A stretch of DNA of 64,000 bases, taken from NCBI GenBank assembly GCA_963835495.1, contig CAWIFQ010000005.1:62001-126000 (forward strand), given 5' to 3'. The notes under the pieces are model-generated. The model was not told the origin of the DNA and did not search any database. It saw only the letters and a program-made list of their open reading frames with translations. The stretch comes from Acaudatibacter sp963835495. GTDB taxonomy: Bacteria > Pseudomonadota > Alphaproteobacteria > Caulobacterales > Caulobacteraceae. Of the stretch, positions 8,585 to 16,356 are shown piece by piece. A program made the position numbers and the translations under genes. Within the stretch, counting starts at the first letter, position 1, and each line of letters opens with the position of its first letter.

Positions 8585-10994
8585 GTGCGTGGGCTGATTG
8601 CGGCTTTGACTGTCCTGTGGCTGAGCGGCGGCGCCGCCGCGGCCGCCGCCGAACCTTCCAGCGCTGTGCGACACCATCCGCTCGCCGTGCCCGGCCTGCA
8701 GGCGCCGGCGGCGATCCTGGTCGACCAGTGGGGCGTGCCGCATATCCAGGCGGCGTCCGAGCGCGACGCCTTCTTCCTGCAGGGCTGGAACGCCGCGCGC
8801 GACCGGCTCTGGCAGATCGACCTGTGGCGCAAGCGCGGGCTTGGCCTGCTCGCCGCCAGCTTCGGCCCCAGCTACGCCGAGCAGGATCGCGCCGCGCGCC
8901 TTTTCCTCTATCGCGGCGACATGGCGGCCGAGTGGGCGGCCTATGGACCCAAGGCGCAGGGCCGGGCGGAGGCGTTCGTCGCCGGCGTCAACGCCTATGT
9001 GGGCGAGGTGCGCGCCGGGCGGTTGGCGCTGCCGGTGGAATTCAAGCTCACCGCGAGCCAGCCGGACCTGTGGCAGCCGCAGGACGTCGTGCGCATCCGC
9101 AGCCATGCCCTGAGCCGCAACGTGCTCTCCGAGGTCGCCCGCGCCCAGGTAGCCTGCGCCGCCGGGCTGGACGCCGACCTGCTGCGCCACAAGCTCGAGC
9201 CGGCCTGGACCACCAGGATCCCCGGCGGCCTCGATCCGTGCGTCGTCCCGGCCGACGTGCTCGCGGACTACGAGCTCGGCACGCGCGACGTGGAGTTCGC
9301 CCCGCCAGCCAAGCAGGCGGCGGCGATCGACAGCCAGGCGCTGGCTGAGCTGGCCGACCGCGCCGCCGCGGAAGGCTCCAACAACTGGGTGATCTCGGCC
9401 ACGCGCACGGCGACCGGCCGGCCGATCCTGGCCAACGACCCGCACCGGACGCTGGGCGTGCCCTCGCTGCGCTACATCGTGCACCTCAAGGCGCCGGGCC
9501 TTGACGTGATCGGCGCGGGCGAGCCGGCCCTGCCCGGCGTTTCGGTCGGCCACAACGAGACCATCGCCTTCGGCCTGACGATCTTCGCGATCGACCAGGA
9601 AGACCTCTACGTCTACGACCTCAACCCGGCCAACCCGAGCCAGTACCGCTACGACGGCGCGTGGGAGGACATGCGGGTGGTCCATGAGACCATCCCGGTG
9701 AAGGGCGGCGCGCCGCGCGAGGCCGACGCTGCTGTTCACGCGCCACGGGCCGGTGGTGAAGTCCGACGGCAAGCACGCCTTCGCGGTGCGCACGGTGTGG
9801 GCGCAGCCCGGGACGTCGGCCTATTTCGGCTCGATCGAATACGACGACGCCAAGGACTGGCCCACGTTCTACGCCGACATGAGCCAGTGGGGGACGCCGT
9901 CGGAGAACATGATCTTCGCTTCGACCGCCGGCGACATCGGCTGGATCGGCGCCGGCCGCGCCCCGATCCGGCCGAACTGGGACGGCCTGCTGCCGGTCCC
10001 GGGCGACGGCCGCTACGAGTGGAAGGGCTTCCTCGCCGCCGACCAGCTGCCGAGCGTGCACAATCCGCCGCAGGGCTGGTTCGCGTCCGCCAACGAGATG
10101 AACCTGCCTGCCGGCTATCCTGTGGCCGAGCGCAAGGTCGGCTTCGAATGGGCCGACCCGAGCCGGATCACGCGGATCAAGCAGGTGCTGGCGGCGAATG
10201 GCCACGTCAGCCTGGCCGACTCGATGAACCTGCAGATGGACGACACCAGCCCCGAGGCCTGCCGGTTGAAGGCGCTGCTGGCGCCGCTGTCATCGAGCGA
10301 CGCCGACGCGGCGCTGGGTCTGTCGTTGATCAAGACCTGGGACTGCCGCGAAGGCGTCGGCAGCGCGCCGACCGCGGTCTACGAGGAATGGGTGGTCAAA
10401 CATCTCCCAGACGCCCTGATCGACGCCTTTGCGCCGAAGTCGCCCCACCTGGCCGGCGGCACGCTCGACGCGATCGTCAGCTTCCTCGAGACCCCGAACG
10501 CGGCGACCGCCGCGCAGCGTCAGGACGTCATGCTCGCCAGCCTGGCCAAGGCGGTGCAGGCCGTCCGCGCCAAGCTCGGCGCCGATCCGGCCAGCTGGCG
10601 CTGGGGCGCGATGCACCACGCCCTTTTCGCCCCCGCAGCCGCGGCGCTGGCCGACCCGGCGCTCGCCGGTCAGATGGCGGTCGGCCCGCTGGAGGTGCGC
10701 GGCTCGGCCTCCACGCCCGCGGCGGCGACCTGGAACCCCAAGCTCTACACCGTCATAGCAGGCGCCTCGGTGCGGCTGGATATGGACGTGGGGGACTGGG
10801 ACAAGAGCGTCGCCGTCAACACGCCAGGGGAGTCGGGGGATCCGTACAGCCCGCACTACCGCGACCTCTTCCCGCTCTGGGCCGGCGGCGATTATTTCCC
10901 GCTGGCGTTCTCCGATGCGGCCGTGGAAGCGGCGGCGCGCGATATTTACGACCTCACGCCAGCCCAGACCCCGGCAAAGGCAACGGCCCGATGA
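8585..10994 (+). pseudogene. Penicillin acylase family enzyme, frameshifted as sequenced
   Basis: Begins GTG 8585 with a Sec signal peptide (residues 1-22, ALTVLWLSGGAAAAAAE). An alpha-domain follows, then the Ntn-hydrolase nucleophile S265 in EGSNNWVIS and the substrate-loop region NDPHRTLGVPS. The frame breaks near 9722: the protein continues one base later as PTLLFTRHGPVVKSDG to the stop at 10992-10994. Skipping one G restores an 802-residue precursor, the usual size for a self-cleaving acylase. These periplasmic enzymes cleave amide-linked acyl groups (beta-lactams, acyl-homoserine lactones, acylated peptides); the substrate here is unknown. The stop overlaps the GST start as ATGA. Error and real inactivation cannot be told apart here. 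Confidence 0.85.
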
Positions 10995-11683
10995 AACTCT
11001 ATCAGACCTATACCTCGCCCTTCCCAACCCGCGTGCGGCTGGTGCTCTACGCCAAGGGCCTGAACCCGGAGATCATCGAGCCGCCCGGCTTCCACGCCAC
11101 AGTCGAGTCGAAGGGCGATTATTTCGACATCAACCCGATCGGCCGGGTGCCGGCGCTGGTCACCGACGACGGCCGTGCGCTGCCGGAGTCGGAGGTGATC
11201 TGCGAATACCTGGAAGAGACCTATCCGGACCCGCCGACGCTGCCGCCCGATCCGTGGGGTCGCGCGCAAGTGCGGCTGATCTCGCGGCTTTGCGACTTCT
11301 ACCTGGTGATGGCGATGCGGCCGCTGTTCACCGCTTCCGGCCAATCGCGCAAGCGCTGGGACAGGGCCGCGATCGACCAGGGGCTGGCGGCGGTGGAGAC
11401 CGCGCTCGGCTATATCGAGGCCTATATCGGTGAGGCCGGCTACGCCGTCGGCGACAAGCTGACCTGGGCCGACGGCGCGCTCACGCCGCAGCTGATGCTG
11501 GCCTACGAATGGGCGCCGGCGCTGTTCGGATCGGAGAGCCCGCTCGGCAAGCATCCGAAGCTCGCCGCCTACTGGGCCGCCATCGCCAAAGACCCGATCG
11601 CCGCGCGGCTGCTGAACGAGACGCGCGACGCCGTCGCCCAGGAACAGGCGAACGCCAGGAAGCTGGCGGGAAGACCCGCCTGA
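10991..11683 (+). CDS. Glutathione S-transferase family protein
   Basis: A 230-residue protein starting at ATG 10991, overlapping the acylase stop by 4 bases. The N-terminal thioredoxin fold reads MKLYQTYTSPFPTRVRLVLYAKGL, with the GSH-contacting IGRVPALVTDDG and ESEVICEYLEE segments at about residues 55-80. An all-helical C-terminal domain follows. Cytosolic GSTs conjugate or remove glutathione in detoxification. Translational coupling to the acylase suggests co-expression, but no shared pathway is evident. Confidence 0.9.
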   Translation: MKLYQTYTSPFPTRVRLVLYAKGLNPEIIEPPGFHATVESKGDYFDINPIGRVPALVTDDGRALPESEVICEYLEETYPDPPTLPPDPWGRAQVRLISRLCDFYLVMAMRPLFTASGQSRKRWDRAAIDQGLAAVETALGYIEAYIGEAGYAVGDKLTWADGALTPQLMLAYEWAPALFGSESPLGKHPKLAAYWAAIAKDPIAARLLNETRDAVAQEQANARKLAGRPA

Positions 11684-11809
11684 AGCTGCTAGGATCGGTG
11701 GTGCAGCCCTCAAAAGAGGGTTGCGGAGGCGAGTTAATTTCGATATTTCCAGGATTATAGAAATAAAGAACACTTCCAGGCGAGCCGCCTGCACCTACCG
11801 TGTGGACCC

Positions 11810-12805
11810 ATGCAGCAGACCGCACACTCTGAGCCGATGATCCCCGCGACGCCGCTCGACAATCCGGACGTCTGGCGAGGCCCCGATCTCGCGCGGAGCC
11901 AGGTCTGGCGCTATCGCTTTACGAGCGGGGACATCGACGAGCTTCTCGCCGCCCATCGCCAGGCGGATGCGAAGGACATGTGGGCATGGACTCGTGACGA
12001 CTTTCCATTGCCCACGCTGGCGCCGAAGATCGCCGGTTGGATGCGCGAACTGGATCGGGGTCGCGGATTCATCCTGCTCAGGGGCTTCCCGGTCGAATCG
12101 CAATCCGAGGCCGTGTGTGCGGCGATCTGGTGGGGCCTCGGCCTGCACATGGGCCGCGCGGTCTCGCAGAATACCGACGGCGACCTAATCGGCCACGTCC
12201 GCGACGTCGGCGCCGATCCCAACGCCTATGGGGTGCGCCTCTACAAGACCCGGGCCGAGCAGGACTTTCACACCGACGGGGCCGACATCATCGGCCTGTT
12301 CTGCCTCAAGGCGGCCAAGAGCGGCGGGGTGAGCCGGATCGTCAGCTCGCCGGCGATCTTCAACCGCCTGCTGCGCGAACGCCCAGAGCTGGCGCCGGTG
12401 CTGTTCAAACCCTTCCCCTTCGACACCCAGGGCCAGCAGAAGCCCGGCAATGACCCGTGGTTCGAACTGCCGATCTGCCGGTTCGAGCAGGGGCGGCTGC
12501 GGACCTTCTTCATCCCCTGGTACATCCGCGAGAGCCAACTGCACGCCGCCGCGCCCCGCCTCAGCCCGCCGCAACGGGAGGCGGTCGCCTTCATCGAGCG
12601 GGCCGCCAACGATCCGGACTACTACCTCGACATGGACTTCGAGCCAGGCGACATGCAGTTCCTCAAGAACGCCTCAATTCTGCACAAGCGGACACAGTAC
12701 GAGGACTGGGACGACCCTCGCATGAAGCGGCATCTGTTGCGGCTCTGGCTGGTCGAGCCGAGCTTCTCCGGCGGCGAGGCGCTGCTCCGGCGCGGCATTT
12801 CGTAA
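11810..12805 (+). CDS. TauD/TfdA-family Fe(II)/2-oxoglutarate dioxygenase
   Basis: A 331-residue protein with the 2-His-1-carboxylate triad of the family: H154 and D156 in FHTDGAD, and H292 in ILHKRTQYEDW, followed by basic residues (RMKRHLLRLW) that would bind 2-oxoglutarate. The RGFILLRGFPV stretch near residue 84 is the usual TauD-like N-terminal strand. These enzymes hydroxylate small acids using 2-oxoglutarate and O2. The upstream 126 bases hold an AT-rich patch (about 11733-11780) likely to be its promoter, so it is probably transcribed separately from the GST. Substrate unknown. Confidence 0.88.
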   Translation: MQQTAHSEPMIPATPLDNPDVWRGPDLARSQVWRYRFTSGDIDELLAAHRQADAKDMWAWTRDDFPLPTLAPKIAGWMRELDRGRGFILLRGFPVESQSEAVCAAIWWGLGLHMGRAVSQNTDGDLIGHVRDVGADPNAYGVRLYKTRAEQDFHTDGADIIGLFCLKAAKSGGVSRIVSSPAIFNRLLRERPELAPVLFKPFPFDTQGQQKPGNDPWFELPICRFEQGRLRTFFIPWYIRESQLHAAAPRLSPPQREAVAFIERAANDPDYYLDMDFEPGDMQFLKNASILHKRTQYEDWDDPRMKRHLLRLWLVEPSFSGGEALLRRGIS

Positions 12806-12829
12806 CCGCGCCCAAGCCGCGCCCCATCA

Positions 12830-13204
12830 CTACATCCGGTGCAGGGCGCAGATCTTGTTGCCGTCGGGATCGCGAAGGTAGGCGAGGTAGAGCTTGCCGG
12901 CGCTGCCTTCGCGCACGCCGGGTGGGCTCTCGATCGCGCTCCCACCAGCGGCGACGCCCGCCGCGTGCCAGGCATCGGCCTGGGCGGGCGACTTGGCGGC
13001 GAAGCCGATCGTGCCGCCATTGGCATGACTGGCCGGCTCGCCGTCGATCGGCTTCGTCACCGCGAAGACGCCGGCGGGCGTCATGTAGAAGATCCGGTTG
13101 CCGTCCACACGCGCCGGCGGAATGTCCAGCGTGGCAAGCAGCGCGTCATAGAACGACTTGGCTCGGTCCAGGTCGTTGGTCCCGACCATGATATGCGAAA
13201 ACAT
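12830..13204 (-). CDS. VOC-family (glyoxalase-like) protein
   Basis: A 124-residue single VOC module. It begins MFSHIMVGTNDLDRAKSFYDALLATLD, typical of the first beta-alpha-beta-beta-beta unit, and ends with YLRDPDGNKICALHRM, where the metal-binding Glu/His strand normally lies. The metal ligands appear only partly conserved (H4 and a terminal H122). Proteins of this size act as lyases, dioxygenases or resistance proteins and the reaction cannot be assigned. It is convergent with the dioxygenase gene with only 24 bases between them. Confidence 0.85.
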   Translation of the reverse strand: MFSHIMVGTNDLDRAKSFYDALLATLDIPPARVDGNRIFYMTPAGVFAVTKPIDGEPASHANGGTIGFAAKSPAQADAWHAAGVAAGGSAIESPPGVREGSAGKLYLAYLRDPDGNKICALHRM

Positions 13205-13431
13205 CCGGCTTTTCTCCTAGGCGCCATGTCCAAGCCGACCACCTAGCATGGCGAACAGCCGACCGTCATGGGGCTTGGCGCGGCGCACAGATGTCCTCGG
13301 GCATGTCGAGATGATCGGCGTTTGATCGGCGCAAGATCAGGTCGTCGCCCTGTCGGCGAGCGACGATTGGGCGTCCTTTGGGCCTCGTCCGGCGCAACCA
13401 AGCGCCACTCCAGATCCGAAGGAAATTCAAT

Positions 13432-13797
13432 ATGTTCGCCAAGTGCCCCCTCGCCATCCTCCCCGCCCTGGCCGCCCTCGGCTGCGCCGCCGCCGTCCAC
13501 GCCGCGCCGGTCGCGGTGTCGTCGCCCGACCCCGCCGTGATGAGCATCACCGTGTCGGTCGCCGACCTCGACCTCTCCAATCGCGCCGGCGCAAAGACCG
13601 CCCTGCAACGCATCCACGCCGCCGCCAAAATGGTCTGCGGCGAAGAACCCGACATCGGCGCCGTCGAACGGCTCTCGCTCTACGACGCCTGCCTCAGGAC
13701 GAGCACCGACCGGGCCGTGGCCTCGCTCGACAGCCCGATCGCAACCGCGCTGAACGGCGGCCACGGCGGCGCGATGGTGGTCGCCAACGGCCGCTAG
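13432..13797 (+). CDS. UrcA-family secreted protein
   Basis: Start at ATG 13432, which follows a GAAGGAAA ribosome-binding site and opens a signal peptide (MFAKCPLAILPALAALGCAAAVHA). The 121-residue protein then has the UrcA pattern: VADLDLSNRAGAKTALQRIHAAAKMVCG, and a second Cys in LYDACLRTSTDRAVASL. UrcA proteins are small exported proteins common in Caulobacterales and Sphingomonadales; their function is not established. The gene stands alone, followed by a winged-helix/TPR regulator 150 bases downstream. Confidence 0.75.
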   Translation: MFAKCPLAILPALAALGCAAAVHAAPVAVSSPDPAVMSITVSVADLDLSNRAGAKTALQRIHAAAKMVCGEEPDIGAVERLSLYDACLRTSTDRAVASLDSPIATALNGGHGGAMVVANGR

Positions 13798-13947
13798 CCG
13801 ATCGACGCCCGCCCCGCCCGTCGCGATCCCATCACCAGGGCCGCGGCGGGCGATGGCGCGTGCGCGTCGCCGCATCCACCGCAAGCCTCGCGTCCGGTAG
13901 CGCCTGATCCTGCCGGCTGCTAGCTTCGCCCGACGCGAACAGCTTGG

Positions 13948-15777
13948 ATGCGCGGGCTCGGACGACTTGGCCGCATGGGCGCCTCGGACACGACGACTAA
14001 GGACGGGCCGCCCGCCAACCAGACCAATTCCAGCCGCCACCCCGCGGCGAACAGCCGGATCAACCTGGCCCACGAGGCGACTGCCAGACTGGGGCCGCTG
14101 GTCATCGAGCCGGCGCTGCGCCGCGTCGCCCACGACGACGGCCGCCAGCAGGTCGTCGAACCGCGCGTCATGCAGGTGCTTGTCGCCCTGATCCGCGCTG
14201 GCGGCCAGATCGTGTCGCGGGACGATCTGATGATGTCGTGCTGGCATGGCGTGGTCGTCGGCGAGGATGCGATCAACCGGGTGATGGGCCGGGTGCGGCG
14301 ACTGGCCGACGGCATCGGCGGTGGCGAGATCAAGCTCGAGACCGTGACCAAGGTCGGCTACCGCCTTGTCGCCTCGCAGGGCGCCCCTGAAACCCAATCG
14401 CCGATGCAGGCGCGGCCGACCGACGAGCGGGTCTCTATCTGCGTCCTGCCGTTCGCCAACATGAGCGACGACCTGCAGCAGGCGTACTTCAGCGACGGCA
14501 TCTGCGAGGACATCATCACCGACCTCGCCAAGGTCTCGGCGCTGTCGGTGGTGGCGCGCAGCACCGCGTTCAACTTCAAGGGCAAAGCCATCGACATACC
14601 CGAGATCGCCCGCCAGCTGGGCGTCAGCTACGTCCTGGAAGGCAGCGTTCGAAAAGCTGGCGGCCGGGTTCGCATCACCGCCCAGCTGATCGACGGGCTG
14701 GCGGGCGATCACGTCTGGAGCGAACGCTGGGACCGCGATCTCACCGATATCTTCGCCCTGCAGGACGAGATTTCGCAGGCGATCGTCGGGGCGCTCAAAC
14801 TCAAGCTGCTGCCGGACGAGAAGAAGTCGATCGAGCGGCGCGGCACCGACAATGTCGACGCCTACAACATCTATCTCATGGCGCGTCAGTACTTCCTCGG
14901 CGGCAATCGAGGCGACACGCGGTCCGCCGAAGCCATCATCCGCCTCTGCCGCAGGGCGACCGAGATCGACCCGAGGTATGCGCGCGCCTGGGCCTTGATG
15001 GCCAACGCGCAGACGACGCTGCGCTTCGTTCAGGGGCGGCCGGACGATGGATTGGCGGCCGCGGAACAGGCGCTCTCGCTCGATCCGAGCTTGGCCGAGG
15101 CGCACGCCGTCAGGGCCAGACATCTCTTTCGTATAGGCCGTCACGACGAGGCGTCCGTCGAGATCGAAACCGCCCTTCGCCTGGACCCCGAGTCATACGA
15201 GGTGAATGAAAGCGCCGGCCTGCTGTGTATCAGAGAGCGTCGGTTCGCTGACGCCATCGGCTACTATGAGAAGGCGGCGGCGCTGATGGAGTCGTCGGTC
15301 GGCGCTCCTGGCATGCTGCTTACCTGCTACCAGGCGGTTGGCGATGAGGCCGGCGTCCGGCGCTCGGCGCAGGCAACTCTCGCCCGCGCCGAAAAGGCCC
15401 TGGCGCAGGATCCGGGCAACGGAGGGGCCATGGGATTCGGCGTCGCCGCCCTTGCGGCCTTCGGCGAGGCCGAACGGGCCAGGGACTGGATCGACCGCGC
15501 CCTGCTGATCGATCCTGACAATTTGAACATGCGCTACAACTTCGCATGCTCGCTCAGCGGCCAGCTTGGGGACAACGAAGGCGCGCTCGAGCTGCTCGGC
15601 GGCTATTTCACGACAGCGACCCTGGGCGACGTGAACTTCGCCAAGGTCGATCCGGACCTCGATCCGATCCGCGACGACCCGCGCTTCGTGGCCATGCTCG
15701 CGGCCGCCGAGGCGCGGCTGGCGGCGGCCGATGCGGCCACTCCCCCGGCGGCGGGGGCGCTCAGCCCAGCTGTTTGA
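13948..15777 (+). CDS. Winged-helix (CadC/OmpR-type) regulator with TolB-like and TPR regions
   Basis: A 609-residue protein. Residues about 46-145 form an OmpR-type winged helix (VVEPRVMQVLVALIRAGGQIVSRDDLM...VGYRLV). Next comes the periplasmic/TolB-like domain found in the adenylate-cyclase-associated family, with CVLPFANMSDDLQQAYFSDG and LEGSVRKAGGRVRITAQLIDG. The C-terminal half is tetratricopeptide repeats (AEAIIRLCRRATEIDPRYARAWALMAN, AAAEQALSLDPSLAEAHAVRA). No transmembrane segment is obvious. This architecture is frequent in alphaproteobacteria, and the targets are unknown. ATG 13975 is an alternative start. Its last 17 bases overlap the convergent GNAT gene. Confidence 0.85.
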   Translation: MRGLGRLGRMGASDTTTKDGPPANQTNSSRHPAANSRINLAHEATARLGPLVIEPALRRVAHDDGRQQVVEPRVMQVLVALIRAGGQIVSRDDLMMSCWHGVVVGEDAINRVMGRVRRLADGIGGGEIKLETVTKVGYRLVASQGAPETQSPMQARPTDERVSICVLPFANMSDDLQQAYFSDGICEDIITDLAKVSALSVVARSTAFNFKGKAIDIPEIARQLGVSYVLEGSVRKAGGRVRITAQLIDGLAGDHVWSERWDRDLTDIFALQDEISQAIVGALKLKLLPDEKKSIERRGTDNVDAYNIYLMARQYFLGGNRGDTRSAEAIIRLCRRATEIDPRYARAWALMANAQTTLRFVQGRPDDGLAAAEQALSLDPSLAEAHAVRARHLFRIGRHDEASVEIETALRLDPESYEVNESAGLLCIRERRFADAIGYYEKAAALMESSVGAPGMLLTCYQAVGDEAGVRRSAQATLARAEKALAQDPGNGGAMGFGVAALAAFGEAERARDWIDRALLIDPDNLNMRYNFACSLSGQLGDNEGALELLGGYFTTATLGDVNFAKVDPDLDPIRDDPRFVAMLAAAEARLAAADAATPPAAGALSPAV

Positions 15778-16246
15778 CCAGCAGGATCGTGGTCAGGTCG
15801 CTGTTCCACTCCTCGTCCGGATAGCGGCCGGCTTCGACGTAGCCGCGCGCGGCGTAGAAGGCCTGGCTGCGCTGGTTGAAGGTGTCGGTCTCCAGCCGCG
15901 CCGTGGCGAAGCCGGCTCGCGCAATCTCCGCCTCGGCGTGGTCCATCAGCCGCGCGCCGACCCCGCTGCGGGCGTGGCGGGCCAGCACATGCAGCGCATG
16001 GACGAAGTCGCCCTCCCAGTGCGCCAGACCAACCACCTCGCCCCCGCGCTCGGCGGCCCAGAACTCGAGCCCTTTCTCGGAGACATAGGCGTTCGGCCGA
16101 TCCTCGCTGAGGAACGCCGCGGCGGCGGCGGCCGTGATGTTCGGCCGCCAGGTGCTCTCGAAGGTGTCGCGCAGGATCGCCTTCAGGGCCGGCGCGTCGG
16201 CCAGCGTCGCGGGCCGCACCTGGACCGTTTGCTCGGGCGTCGCCAT
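15761..16246 (-). CDS. GNAT-family N-acetyltransferase
   Basis: A 161-residue acetyltransferase with the acetyl-CoA-binding motif A near residues 85-102 (LHVLARHARSGVGARLMDHAEAEI; R-x-x-G-x-G/A form) and the C-terminal NQRSQAFYAARGYVEAG segment typical of the fold. Substrate cannot be predicted. It ends within the last 17 bases of the opposing regulator gene. Confidence 0.88.
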   Translation of the reverse strand: MATPEQTVQVRPATLADAPALKAILRDTFESTWRPNITAAAAAAFLSEDRPNAYVSEKGLEFWAAERGGEVVGLAHWEGDFVHALHVLARHARSGVGARLMDHAEAEIARAGFATARLETDTFNQRSQAFYAARGYVEAGRYPDEEWNSDLTTILLVKQLG

Positions 16247-16356
16247 GCGTTTCTCCCCTCTCCCGGCGATATAGACGATCGCGGCAGCGATGGCTGGCGC
16301 CGTGTTGACATAAGCGCGCCCTAAGTCGGGCCATCGAAACCAGCCGCTTGCGGACC

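Noticed and set aside
8585..11683. One 1,032-residue fusion of acylase and GST
   Set aside because: The frame through the middle is out-of-frame translation; the real acylase continues in another frame and the GST has its own ATG at 10991.
11707..11720. CCCTC-AAAA-GAGGG hairpin after the GST gene
   Set aside because: Only a 5-bp stem and no T-run; too weak to call a terminator.
13948..15777. Adenylate cyclase reading of the regulator
   Set aside because: The TolB-like part is often named adenylate-cyclase-like, but no cyclase catalytic domain is present, only winged helix, TolB-like and TPR regions.
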